A DNA stretch of 11,089 bases from Asterionellopsis glacialis (GCA_014885115.2 WKLE02000193.1:1-11089); one strand, 5' to 3'. Shown: positions 1-7,625, numbered from the stretch's first letter. A program made the numbers and translations. The notes: generated from the letters alone by a model not told the origin.

Positions 1-41
1 GACTAGACTAGACTAGACTAGACTAGACTAGACTAGACTAG
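1..41. repeat. GACTA pentanucleotide microsatellite
   Basis: Eight perfect copies of GACTA followed by one G. The array touches the window edge, so its true length is unknown. Nothing coding is seen across it. Confidence 0.97.
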
Positions 42-192
42 TTTCATCAAATTGTTTCAAAAAACAGTTGGTACCGAGACGTCACGAAAGAAAATCATTG
101 GATTTCGTTGGGAGGCTCATTTATACAGTTCATTCCTACAGTATTACAGTACTTTACTTTTTTCTTTATCAATCCTACAGTATAAATTACAC

Positions 193-600
193 TCACTCCA
201 GATGTGAGGCGTCTTTCTCTACGTTGATCTTCATTATCATCTTCTCTCTGCCCACACAGGGCATTTCGTATTCAAGCGGTTTTTGTCCATCACGGACTGG
301 AAGGCCAATCGATTCTATCCCTGTACTTCCGTTTACCTTTGCTGAAGAAGGATATGACGGCTGAGAGTGAAGGTTACAATTTACTAGCATCCTTCCCGTT
401 TTATTGCTTGGTATGTTCTTCTTGGACTCTTTGTTGGTGTTGGTGTAATCACCATGGTACCTCTTGCCTCGGTAAAGGTCATGGCCTGCTCGCATGCCTA
501 GTCTGACACGATCACTACCTGAAGTCCTGCTTCTTTTAGTTGTAGTAGGCGCCACGAAGAGAAACTGCAAGACGAATAAGAAACCAATATAGAGCTGCAT
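193..600 (-). CDS. Possible small secreted protein, unknown family
   Basis: The frame encodes 135 residues from an ATG with a favourable context (ACCATG) to a TGA. I do not recognise the family. The first ~17 residues (MQLYIGFLFVLQFLFVA) form a short hydrophobic stretch like a signal peptide, with a possible cut before PTTTKRSR. The remainder is hydrophilic and basic, with scattered Lys/Arg and three Cys, and has no second membrane segment. A Phe-Val-Ala-Pro stretch near the possible cleavage site faintly recalls the diatom plastid-targeting motif, but the residues before the Phe are not small, so plastid targeting is not supported. There is a 98-codon frame on the opposite strand (68-364), but it opens at TTG, so this reading is preferred. 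The gene could still be a chance ORF. Confidence 0.4.
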   Translation of the reverse strand: MQLYIGFLFVLQFLFVAPTTTKRSRTSGSDRVRLGMRAGHDLYRGKRYHGDYTNTNKESKKNIPSNKTGRMLVNCNLHSQPSYPSSAKVNGSTGIESIGLPVRDGQKPLEYEMPCVGREKMIMKINVEKDASHLE

Positions 601-1253
601 GGTACTTGTAGGTGTTTTGAGTTAGTTGGAAGCGGTGTGTAGTATGAAAGACCAAGTATATTTGGCTTCCTTCTGTAATATGGGACAATTCCAAGGTACT
701 GGTAGGCAGAGCATCAGACATCCACCTTAAAAGTCCAAATGTTTGTACGAACAAAAGATGTGGCACTGAAATTTGACAATATGCTCATCTCCACGCAATC
801 CACACCATAATTTTAAAATATTACTCAGGGTCGTGAATGTATGTGCAAGATGGTGAGATGGGAATTTCATTCATGAGAAAGATTGAAATTGGTAAAGTGG
901 GACTCGGGTATCATGTAATGAAACATGCGCGTACAGCATTGACACCCACGGGACTACATCCAATCACCTAGTAACAAATTGACATAAGGCGCATTCCTCT
1001 GCATCATTTTTAAGCTTGTCTTGCATGGAATGTACGGTAGGAAACTTGAGTACATTTCTTCTTCCTCTACTGGTGGTTGGCCTTTCCCTCCCTTATTCGA
1101 TTCTTTTCCAGAGCGCTTCACAAGAAAATACACCAGTTTGCTTCGCTCTCCGCATCGACAGGTATTTCTACCAGATCTTCTAAAATATTTTCTCCCGTTG
1201 TTGTCTCGGCAGCCGTCAATAAAATTTCCTCCTTAACAACTGATGGGCTGTCA
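601..1253. other. Intergenic stretch without a supported gene
   Basis: No convincing gene. A 44-residue ATG frame lies at 837-971 (+), directly preceded by an in-frame TGA and with no recognisable motif. Between about 1021 and 1343 the plus-strand frames open only at TTG. The minus strand has stop-to-stop stretches in two frames (one acidic, one basic) that could be the far end of the relic at 1254-1641, but I cannot show this. Confidence 0.5.
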
Positions 1254-1641
1254 CTAGTGCCTAATACCAATGTAGATCATGGAAAAGTGAAAACTCGACG
1301 ATGGCATGAGAGACGCAGAAATACTTGGGTTGCTAGTCCGTGACTTGCTAGGAGTGTATGATGGTATGGACGTGGGGGAAAGAGGGGCTACTGGAAGTTT
1401 GGTCAGAAGGGAACAGTGAAGGAAATGAAGAAGATGATTGAGTTGGATTTCCAGACGGCGCAATCCAAGGGATAATTGATACCTTAAAATATAGTGTAGA
1501 TTCGATCGGAATGGTTGCCATGGGACCACCAAATGGAGTGATTGATAAAATATTTGAGACACTAGAAAGGAGTGAAATATGATTTGTCCCTTCACATGGA
1601 GCAAGTTCATGACCGCCTGCAACACTACGTCGATGGTAGGC
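1254..1641 (-). pseudogene. Decayed Pro/Ser-rich repeat gene relic
   Basis: On the minus strand a frame is open from 1641 to a TAG at 1348-1350 (97 residues) with no usable start. Its downstream half reads as Pro/Ser-rich sequence: APSGNPTQSSSSFPSLFPSD, then QTSSSPSF. Around 1375-1400, at a run of C residues, the pattern moves to another frame and continues as SPTSIPSYTPSKS, then RTSNPSISASLMPSSSF, ending at a TAG at 1254. This frame switching inside one continuous composition is what a frameshifted gene looks like. The composition matches the repeat regions of the two large neighbouring proteins at 1959-3806 and 4867-6789. The part nearest 1641 (with GGHELAPCEGTNH) does not match their N-termini and has no clear membrane segment. 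The relic may be a fragment of a paralog or of another Pro/Ser-rich gene. Confidence 0.55.
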
Positions 1642-1958
1642 CTATTGTAGTGTATTTGAAAGTACACGCATACCACTAAACTTGAAGAGTAGTGAATAAT
1701 AGTTTTGATCTTAGCTGCGCCACAGAGAAAAATATGTAATTAAATGTTGCAGAGGGAAAATACTTCTTGAACATGTCCCAAGAGGACAGGTCCTAGGATT
1801 TAAAGAAAACACGATCGAAGTTAAAAATAGTTGTCAAAATTTTCTATAATTAAACAACTGGCAATCGCCGAAAACAGCATTCCCCTCTAAACAACTGGCA
1901 ATCTCCGAAAACAGCATTCCCCTCTAGTGAAAAGAATCAGAAATTTGCTTCTGCTGGC
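1642..1958. other. Intergenic, downstream of the 615-residue gene
   Basis: AT-rich sequence with no supported gene. It holds the 37-bp tandem duplication at 1852-1925 and probably the 3' end of the transcript of the minus-strand gene whose stop codon is at 1959-1961. No canonical AATAAA was seen on the minus strand. Confidence 0.6.
1852..1925. repeat. 37-bp tandem duplication
   Basis: Two adjacent copies (1852-1888 and 1889-1925), each starting AAACAACTGGCAATC and ending AGCATTCCCCTCT, differ at one base (CGCCG versus CTCCG). The pair ends 33 bp beyond the stop codon of the minus-strand 615-residue gene, so it probably lies in its 3' UTR. Near-identity implies a recent duplication. Confidence 0.95.
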
Positions 1959-3806
1959 TCAAATCTCAAACTCCACGATGTTACCCCTGCGTTGATATCG
2001 CCGCACCCAGACAACAAATCCGATAACTGAAAGAGTAGCACCAACCATTACTGCAGTTATGCTCCATGAAAAATGAGTGGACTGAGCACCAGGTCGAGGA
2101 AGATGAGATATTCCTTCGGCTTCTGACTTTCCATACTGTGCACCTGGTAGATGAGAGGTTCCTTCAGTTTCACTTTCTGAGTTTCCATACACCAATAGAG
2201 TTGAGTAAGTAGGTAATATAGTCGGAATTGTTGAAGGATGCCAAGTAGGTGATGTGGATGGCTTTAATGAAGGTCTATGTGTAGGGTGCCCTGAAGGAAA
2301 ATTGGATGGACTGGAAGACGGCACGACCGATGGACTCGACGATGGACTCGACGATGGACCAGACGATGGTCTAGACGATGGACCAGACGACGGACTAGAC
2401 GACGGACTAGACGACGGACTAGACGACGGACTAGACGACGGACTAGACGACGGACTAGACGACGGTCTAATGCTAGGAAACGTTGTAGGAAACGTTGTGG
2501 GAAACCCTGAGGGAGCACTCGATGGAATAAAGGAGGGCGGTACGGATGGATAAAATGTTGGGGAAGCGGTCGGAGAAGCTGATGGAATATATGAAGGGTA
2601 GGTAGATGGAGCGCTAGTAGGATGGAGTGATGGACTAGATGTTGGAGCGCTTGTAGGACGCGAGGAGGGGTGAGACGATGGGACAGAAGTTGGGATCACA
2701 GATGGTGAAGAAGATGGTGAAGAAGATGGTGAAGAAGATGGTGAAGAAGATGGTGAAGAAGATGGACTTCCAGATGGACTTCCAGATGGACTTCCAGATG
2801 GACTTCCAGATGGACTTCCAGATGGGCTTCCAGATGGACTTCCAGATGGACTTCCAGATGGGGGGAAGGATAGCGATGGTGCATTACTTGGTAGGATTGA
2901 AGGCTCCATAGAAAGACTAGGAGAAGCAGATGGAAGAGCTGATGGCCTTATCGAAGGCAGACTCGATGGGCTCGATGATGGTGTTAAAGACGGATTGCTA
3001 GTAGGACTTTCAGTTGGGAAGCTGGAGGGGGGCGAAGACGGAGCTATTGATGGCTGTTGGCTAGGCTGTCGAGATGGGAAATCAGATGGAAAGCTAGATG
3101 GATAGACTGATAGTGTAGGGAGAGAAGATGGTTCGCTCGTTGGGTTTTCAGTTGGTGTACCTGAGGGCGCTGTAGATGTGGTGGGCATAGTTGATAAAGA
3201 AGGCATAATTGTAGGAAAGTTCGAAGGTATTTCCGACAAAGTAGGCATGAATGATATAGATGGCGTCACTGTGGGAACCAAAGTACCTTCTCGATCCGCA
3301 TTAAGAGCGGACGATGATTCATCTACTACTACATCTTTCTTGAGCACAAAGAATCCGATGAGCGCTCCTGATGCTACAACAACAAATATGGACAGCAATC
3401 CTGCGGCAAATATTGAAGCCCAAGATCTCCTAGGCCGTTCCTCATCTTCCTCATGCATTTGTCGGGCAAGATGCATGGACACTTGTACTTCTCTTGGTGG
3501 CAGGGAAGATTTCGCAACTGAATTCTGCTCATCGATATTTTCTGGCGGCTTCTTACTGATGTCGGACCTGAATAGATCAATATCATCAAGTTGATTTAAA
3601 TGATCTAGAAAACGATTTTCGATATTTACGCACCCAATATTATCGGAGGAGTTGTATGTCGTCTGCCTTGGAACATTGAAACTTCCGTGAAGTTCGGAAA
3701 GTTGTTCTGAGTCGAAGGTTGGATGCCGTCTCAATTTGGCGTTGTCATCAAACCATTCCTCAGCCAAACTAGGACTTTTATCGTTGCTATTGCTATATTT
3801 TACCAT
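1959..3806 (-). CDS. Double-anchored Pro/Ser-repeat surface protein
   Basis: The frame encodes 615 residues from ATG to TGA. Residues 1-127 are hydrophilic and charged and end in a basic flank (ERPRRSW). Residues ~130-155 are a strong membrane segment (ASIFAAGLLSIFVVVASG and onward) followed by KK. Residues ~178-533 are Pro-Ser/Thr-x-x repeats, with cores of SGSP (about 317-349) and SSSP (349-369 and 446-493). Residues 546-575 hold a small duplication (EGTSHLP...GAQ and EGISHLP...GAQ). A second membrane segment lies at ~580-601, followed by a basic tail (VRRYQRRGN). The positive-inside rule puts both ends in the cytosol and the repeat loop outside the cell or in a lumen; that topology is inference. 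Extensive O-glycosylation would be expected for such a loop. No enzymatic domain is seen. Proteins of this composition are frequent in diatoms and often thought to be wall-associated, but the function here is unknown. The gene lies head-to-head with its paralog at 4867. Confidence 0.85.
   Translation of the reverse strand: MVKYSNSNDKSPSLAEEWFDDNAKLRRHPTFDSEQLSELHGSFNVPRQTTYNSSDNIGCVNIENRFLDHLNQLDDIDLFRSDISKKPPENIDEQNSVAKSSLPPREVQVSMHLARQMHEEDEERPRRSWASIFAAGLLSIFVVVASGALIGFFVLKKDVVVDESSSALNADREGTLVPTVTPSISFMPTLSEIPSNFPTIMPSLSTMPTTSTAPSGTPTENPTSEPSSLPTLSVYPSSFPSDFPSRQPSQQPSIAPSSPPSSFPTESPTSNPSLTPSSSPSSLPSIRPSALPSASPSLSMEPSILPSNAPSLSFPPSGSPSGSPSGSPSGSPSGSPSGSPSGSPSGSPSSSPSSSPSSSPSSSPSSSPSVIPTSVPSSHPSSRPTSAPTSSPSLHPTSAPSTYPSYIPSASPTASPTFYPSVPPSFIPSSAPSGFPTTFPTTFPSIRPSSSPSSSPSSSPSSSPSSSPSSSPSSGPSSRPSSGPSSSPSSSPSVVPSSSPSNFPSGHPTHRPSLKPSTSPTWHPSTIPTILPTYSTLLVYGNSESETEGTSHLPGAQYGKSEAEGISHLPRPGAQSTHFSWSITAVMVGATLSVIGFVVWVRRYQRRGNIVEFEI
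2329..2469 (-). repeat. 12-bp minisatellite, Ser-Ser-Pro-Ser coding
   Basis: Eleven full 12-bp units plus 9 bp of a twelfth. On the plus strand the consensus is GACGGACTAGAC, perfect for six units (2389-2460) and diverged at the 2329 end (GATGGACTCGAC, GATGGACCAGAC). It encodes residues ~446-493 of the minus-strand protein, with codons AGT CCG TCG TCT. Next to it, 2474-2509 holds three more 12-bp units of a different type (TAGGAAACGTTG-like) encoding Pro-Thr-Thr-Phe. Confidence 0.95.
2701..2760 (-). repeat. 12-bp minisatellite, five perfect units
   Basis: Five perfect copies of GATGGTGAAGAA on the plus strand, encoding Ser-Pro-Ser-Ser (TCA CCA TCT TCT) at residues ~349-369. The peptide is the same as in the array at 2329-2469, but the codons differ, so the two arrays expanded independently. 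Confidence 0.97.
2761..2856 (-). repeat. 12-bp minisatellite, eight units, Ser-Pro-Ser-Gly
   Basis: Eight units of GATGGACTTCCA on the plus strand; the sixth has GGG for GGA at one place. They encode Ser-Pro-Ser-Gly (AGT CCA TCT GGA) at residues ~317-349. The array directly abuts the one at 2701-2760, so two different units expanded side by side. Confidence 0.97.
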
Positions 3807-3842
3807 TTGGTCTCTTTCCTTAATTCAATATTGACTTAGAAT

Positions 3843-4040
3843 CTATGGATGCATGAAAGATATGTTTCCGTTGCCTTGGAGCTTGGAGTATTGTTCGTCG
3901 AAAGCTGGTGCAAATTTATGTGAAAACCACGCAATCTGGCGAGCCGTTGGTTCCAGTACATCATACCAGAAGCAACTTCCGTTGAATACGTTGGGATATT
4001 CACATTTTCCATATTGAGTGAGTCCGTGCAGATTGAAAAT
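3843..4040 (-). pseudogene. 65-codon coding-like relic without start codon
   Basis: On the minus strand a frame runs from just after a TGA (4041-4043) to a TAG (3843-3845) with no ATG until four codons before the stop. The peptide has a globular-protein composition: CEYPNVFNGSCFWYDVLEP, then TARQIAWFSHKFAPAFDEQY, ending NGNISFMHP. It contains Trp, Cys, Tyr and acidic residues, unlike the AT-rich spacer around it. It ends 36 bp before the ATG of the 615-residue gene on the same strand. I do not recognise the family. It may be the C-terminal end of a lost gene, a last exon whose upstream part is not visible (no good splice acceptor seen), or a chance open stretch. Confidence 0.4.
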
Positions 4041-4319
4041 TCAAAATTAATATGTGTTTTTGCATACTACAAAGACCAATGGCTAGTCTGGAAAAATATA
4101 ATTTACATGTTTTATATTTACAAAAGACTTTTTATACAGTAATTCAATCATATATATATAATTATATACGATTTCCTTTTCCGTTGTGTATTGAAATGTC
4201 AGCTCTTATTGCTGCTCATCAATCGTTTTTTAATGAGTAACCACCTATAATTGTGTGACATTACGTATAAAAAGTACTTGTACGTAGGTACCAGGGACAA
4301 TATGGTGATCCAGTATCAG

Positions 4320-4342
4320 GTACCTGGTACAGTACCAGGTAC
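4320..4342. repeat. Perfect 11-bp-arm GTAC palindrome
   Basis: The arms GTACCTGGTAC (4320-4330) and GTACCAGGTAC (4332-4342) are exact reverse complements around a single A. Similar GGTACC and TACCAGGTAC words crowd 4270-4370 and recur upstream of the nitrate transporter. The extrahelical structure or binding factor, if any, is unknown. Confidence 0.9.
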
Positions 4343-4866
4343 AAGGTACATGGTAGTATGGTCATCGTAGCCCGTCGTGCGATACCTGTACAGTTACTGT
4401 GCATTATTACCGGTCAGATAACATCAGATAGTGTTTAGTTCGTGTGAGATATCTGTTCCAGTTACAGTACCAGGTGATAATTAATTCATTTATGCATATC
4501 AATTATGGCAGGTACTGAGAAGTAGAATCATCTGTCAGTTTCAACGGGTATTTCGTAATAAATTAATTTGACTGTATTACTTAACGGTAGCTCTTTTTAT
4601 TCATCGATCCACTTCAGCTAAGTAATTATGTTACATAGTACTACATACAGAGTTGGTAGTACCATTTTAAACTAAGATTTTTTTTTTTGCGTGCTGGACG
4701 GATTATCGCCAATTTTAGACAGTCTCTAATTTCACCATTTTTTATTACTTAGAGCTCTTGATGTTCTGGAGAAGAAAAATAATGTGGTCTAGATAGAGTG
4801 AACAGGTAGGTCCTCTAGATCTTGTTTGCATAAAACATAAATTAAAAGATAGAAAACCGATCTCCA

Positions 4867-6789
4867 ATGCTGGAAAAATTCGGATTGAATCAGCAACAAG
4901 AGGGTCAGCGGACTGTTCGCTTCACCTTGCAGGATGATATAGCAGTACAATCATCGGTGCCTTTGAAAAGTGTACCTAAACATACTACAACAGAACTCCC
5001 GCTTCGCAACATCTTGAAGAACAGTAGCGAAAAGCCACCCGTTCTAGTTCAGAATCATAATGTGAATGAAAAGGCATCATCGGGTAATCCGACACAACTT
5101 GGTTCGAAGAAAACTGTCTCAGAGAACAGAAGAGCCAAAAAGTCTAAATCTGATCCAGATGCCATGAATGCCAAGAAGAACATCAATAGACAAGCAACAA
5201 ATACCAAAAAGAGCAAACCAAAGAAGATGGTCAAGAAAAAAACCTTCGAACAAAAAAATAGAGCAGGTGTTAAAATACAAACAAAACGTGAGAGCCAGAG
5301 CACAAGACAAGAAACGTCAGAGGAAATTCGACACCCGAGAAAAATTGATGAGAATTCATTGAAACAGCCTGAATCGCCAGGCTCCAACTCAGATCAACAA
5401 GAATGGATTGAACCAGTAAAGCAAACTTGGGAATCTAATTTTCTCGCCCAGTTTGTGTTGAATAATCCGCTCAGTCTAGAATTCAATTGCGCTGGTGAAA
5501 GACCTCCTATACGTACAACAGATAGAATACGTTCAACCGATGAGCTCGAGCTTATCGAATCCCAGTCACCCATCATTCGAGAAGTTGCACACAATTCCAG
5601 GAAAAACGGGTCCGCTGAGCTAATTGGTATTAATCCGCGCAAGGAAAGAAGTACGGGGTTGGAGCAGCGAGAGCACAAAAGGTCTTGGTCAGTATTGACT
5701 GCAATAATTTTCGTTTCAATATCTGTCATGGCAGCATCTGGAATAGGCATTGGATATCTATTTACAAGAAAAAGTGACGCAAGTATTGAAGCTTCTTCTT
5801 TGAGCACAAACGGCGATCAGCAATACACGGCTACTTTCTCTGTTTCGACCGTACCATCTATGGTTCCATCCTTTTTGCAGGTGCCAAGTGGTTCAACAAA
5901 AGGAATTACAGAGCCAACTTTTATTCCAACGGCCAAACCGGAGTATCTAACTTCAATGCCACCTACAATATCCGAAAGTCCTCCACATCCTGTATCCCAT
6001 GTAACAGTGCACACACCCGGGAATCCACACAAGCCGTCTAACTTGCTCATTACACCTGAGTCTTTGAACCCAACTAGTACATCGTCGCTTGCCCCATCAA
6101 AGATTTTGTCTACAGCACCTTCCACAAGTTCAAGTATTAATCCTACCCTCGTTCAATCAAGTTTTCCTACTGGGGTACCATCAGCAAAGCTTAGTCTTTC
6201 TCCTACAAGTAGCCCTTCTCTGATGCCTTCAAAGCCTGCTTCAGACAGCCCAAGTGTTTTGCCGACAGTATCCACATCGTCACTTCCCTCGAACTATCCG
6301 TCTTTGAGATCAATTTCTTTAGCGACAGCTCTTCCCTCTTTTTTGCATTCAGGGACATCCCCTAGCAACTCTCCAACGTCCCCAAGTATCTCACCATCGC
6401 TCCTTACTATTGAACCATCAGTACGAACTCTTGATGCTGCAACAAGGACTCCGTCTTCTCTTGCGACCGAAGCGCCATCAGATAGACCTTCTAGTCATTC
6501 TTCCCTAGTGAATACTAGTGCTCCCTCTCTGGTGCCATCCGTAGCACAGTCAACAAAACCTAGTGCGTCGTTAGAGCTATCAGGTATTCCTACTTTTTTA
6601 AATCTTCCAAGAAAACCATCGGATTATCCTGGAGGAATGCCTAGCAAGATTCCTTCTGTGCTACCTTCAGAAGTGCCTTCACTTTCACCTTCTAAAAGCC
6701 CTAATATTTCTCCGTCAGTGCCCCGTTTTGAATCCCATTTTTTCAAACTATCCAACCAGCTGTCACCAAGTCCATCTAAGAATCCATAG
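4867..6789 (+). CDS. Truncated paralog: Pro/Ser-rich membrane protein
   Basis: The frame encodes 640 residues from ATG to a TAG at 6787-6789. Residues 1-80 are polar. Residues ~81-145 are very Lys/Arg-rich, including KKSKPKKMVKKK, which resembles a nuclear localisation or acidic-lipid-binding patch. Residues ~273-298 are a membrane segment preceded by HKRSW and containing MAASGIGIGYLF, then RK. Residues ~325-640 are Pro/Ser/Thr-rich with loose Pro-Ser-x-x spacing and no DNA-level tandem array. Paralogy with the 615-residue protein is shown by (R/K)RSW, a membrane segment with an Ala-Ser-Gly core, a basic stop, then Glu-x-x-Ser-rich sequence. Unlike that protein, this one lacks a second membrane segment before its stop; the missing part is readable downstream as a damaged tail (6790-7190). 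It may be a recent pseudogene or a functional shortened form with one membrane anchor, cytosolic N-terminus and external repeats. Confidence 0.7.
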   Translation: MLEKFGLNQQQEGQRTVRFTLQDDIAVQSSVPLKSVPKHTTTELPLRNILKNSSEKPPVLVQNHNVNEKASSGNPTQLGSKKTVSENRRAKKSKSDPDAMNAKKNINRQATNTKKSKPKKMVKKKTFEQKNRAGVKIQTKRESQSTRQETSEEIRHPRKIDENSLKQPESPGSNSDQQEWIEPVKQTWESNFLAQFVLNNPLSLEFNCAGERPPIRTTDRIRSTDELELIESQSPIIREVAHNSRKNGSAELIGINPRKERSTGLEQREHKRSWSVLTAIIFVSISVMAASGIGIGYLFTRKSDASIEASSLSTNGDQQYTATFSVSTVPSMVPSFLQVPSGSTKGITEPTFIPTAKPEYLTSMPPTISESPPHPVSHVTVHTPGNPHKPSNLLITPESLNPTSTSSLAPSKILSTAPSTSSSINPTLVQSSFPTGVPSAKLSLSPTSSPSLMPSKPASDSPSVLPTVSTSSLPSNYPSLRSISLATALPSFLHSGTSPSNSPTSPSISPSLLTIEPSVRTLDAATRTPSSLATEAPSDRPSSHSSLVNTSAPSLVPSVAQSTKPSASLELSGIPTFLNLPRKPSDYPGGMPSKIPSVLPSEVPSLSPSKSPNISPSVPRFESHFFKLSNQLSPSPSKNP

Positions 6790-7190
6790 AGCAGTATTTT
6801 TGGTATACCGTCTAGTGTCCCCTGGAATTTCTTGTCGGATACGCCCAGCACTTCTCCAGTGTCCCATAGGCATCAATAAGCCCAAGCAAATATATCTCTT
6901 CTATGACCAACTCCCACGCCGATGCCATCCGCCTGGACTTCCTCTCTCCCATCAAGTTTGACTTCAAAATTACCCATTTCTACATTTTCAGCCGGTCCTT
7001 TCGACAAATCTTTACTAGAATCTATTACAACAAGCACAAGTTATGCTCCTACATATAATACGACATTTGAACCTATCGAAGAGCAAGTTGTGAAATCGGC
7101 ATGTGGTGGATCATCACCTTAATTTCATTTGAGCAAGCTTTGCTATCTTTTATTTGCTTTGTAGTTTATATTCTGATATTACGCAAGTGA
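6790..7190 (+). pseudogene. Decayed 3' tail of the preceding gene
   Basis: After the TAG the same frame keeps Pro/Ser-type sequence (FGIPSSVPWNFLSDTPSTSP). It is then broken by TAA (6877-6879) and TGA (6904-6906) and stays open from 6907 to a TAA at 7120-7122, with SSLPSSLTSKLPIS and TTSTSYAPTYNTTFEPIEEQ. Between the two inner stops another frame reads SISPSKYISSM, suggesting compensating indels. At 7101-7190 a different frame encodes MWWIITLISFEQALLSFICF, then VVYILILRK and TGA: a membrane segment with basic end that resembles the second anchor of the 615-residue protein (shared W-x-I-T and L-S-x-I-x-F-V-V). The ancestor therefore had the double-anchor layout. An intron could remove one stop, but I see no single GT-AG pair that repairs the whole tail. 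Confidence 0.65.
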
Positions 7191-7625
7191 TACTATGACT
7201 TGTGGCATCCATCGTATGAAGATATTGTATGAATGGTCCTTTAAAAAAGGCATTGCAGTAAAGCGTTGTGAAGGCAACGTAGCACCCAATCTATTGCGAA
7301 GATTTCGTAATTCTGAATTTCATATTGGGCCATTAGCATTATTCTAAAATGAAATACTAGTATGAATTGGAATTCGATATTCGATATTCACCATTCTACT
7401 GCGTACTCAATCTATCTCCGGTTTAGTGCCTTTAGTCTCAGCATAATCTTATGAAAGGTACGAGTACATATGAATTATTTGTGGGCTTCCGATAATTCAG
7501 CTATCGCTCAAATTTCTGAATCTTTGCACTAGACTATCGTACGAGTGCGCTTTGTACAATCATGAATTCAAGCCTTCTCTTTGACCGACATGACTTTAAT
7601 TTCCAGGAGGGGGCATCTGGCGCAG
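7191..7625. other. Intergenic stretch between relics
   Basis: AT-rich with no supported gene. A 50-residue ATG frame, 7195-7347 (+), starts MTCGIHRMKILYEWSFKKG and has a mixed, protein-like composition, but it is short and matches nothing I recognise. A short TTCGATA-type tandem lies near 7371-7388. The minus strand is broken by many stops. Confidence 0.5.

Larger units (their letters stand above)
3807..4866. promoter_or_regulatory. Divergent intergenic region between paralogs
   Basis: About 1.06 kb lies between the starts of the two divergently read Pro/Ser-repeat genes, so both promoters are probably here. It contains a start-less coding relic near the left gene (3843-4040), an AT-rich stretch with an AT dinucleotide run near 4151-4167, GTAC-rich hairpin sequence (about 4270-4400), and a run of 11 T at 4678-4688. 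No specific promoter element can be assigned with confidence. A 62-codon plus-strand frame at 4052-4240 is AT-rich and looks like chance. Confidence 0.5.

Noticed and set aside
68..364. Plus-strand 98-codon frame with hydrophobic patches
   Set aside because: It opens at TTG and overlaps the ATG-started minus-strand frame, which has a signal-like N-terminus. No motif supports it.
536..766. Minus-strand 76-codon frame overlapping the small secreted candidate
   Set aside because: It opens at GTG, overlaps the better candidate in another frame, and has no recognisable feature.
1021..1343. Plus-strand frames of 71 and 88 codons, the second resembling a mitochondrial targeting peptide
   Set aside because: Both open at TTG rather than ATG, overlap each other, and sit in a eukaryotic context where TTG starts are not expected.
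2254..2911. Plus-strand frames rich in Asp-Gly-Leu or Met-Asp-Phe-Gln repeats, and a second minus-strand frame rich in Arg/Leu/Val repeats
   Set aside because: They are other-frame readings of the 12-bp minisatellites inside the 615-residue gene. Any 12-bp array gives repeats in all open frames.
5055..5807. Minus-strand frames with hydrophobic stretches opposite the 640-residue gene
   Set aside because: They are the complement of the Lys-rich (AAA/AAG) and membrane-coding stretches, where antisense Lys codons read as Phe/Leu. No independent support.
6700..7190. A single intron rescuing the 3' end of the 640-residue gene
   Set aside because: No GT-AG pair seen removes TAG, TAA and TGA together and also joins the frame of the second membrane segment. 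Several separate lesions fit decay better. RNA data could overturn this.
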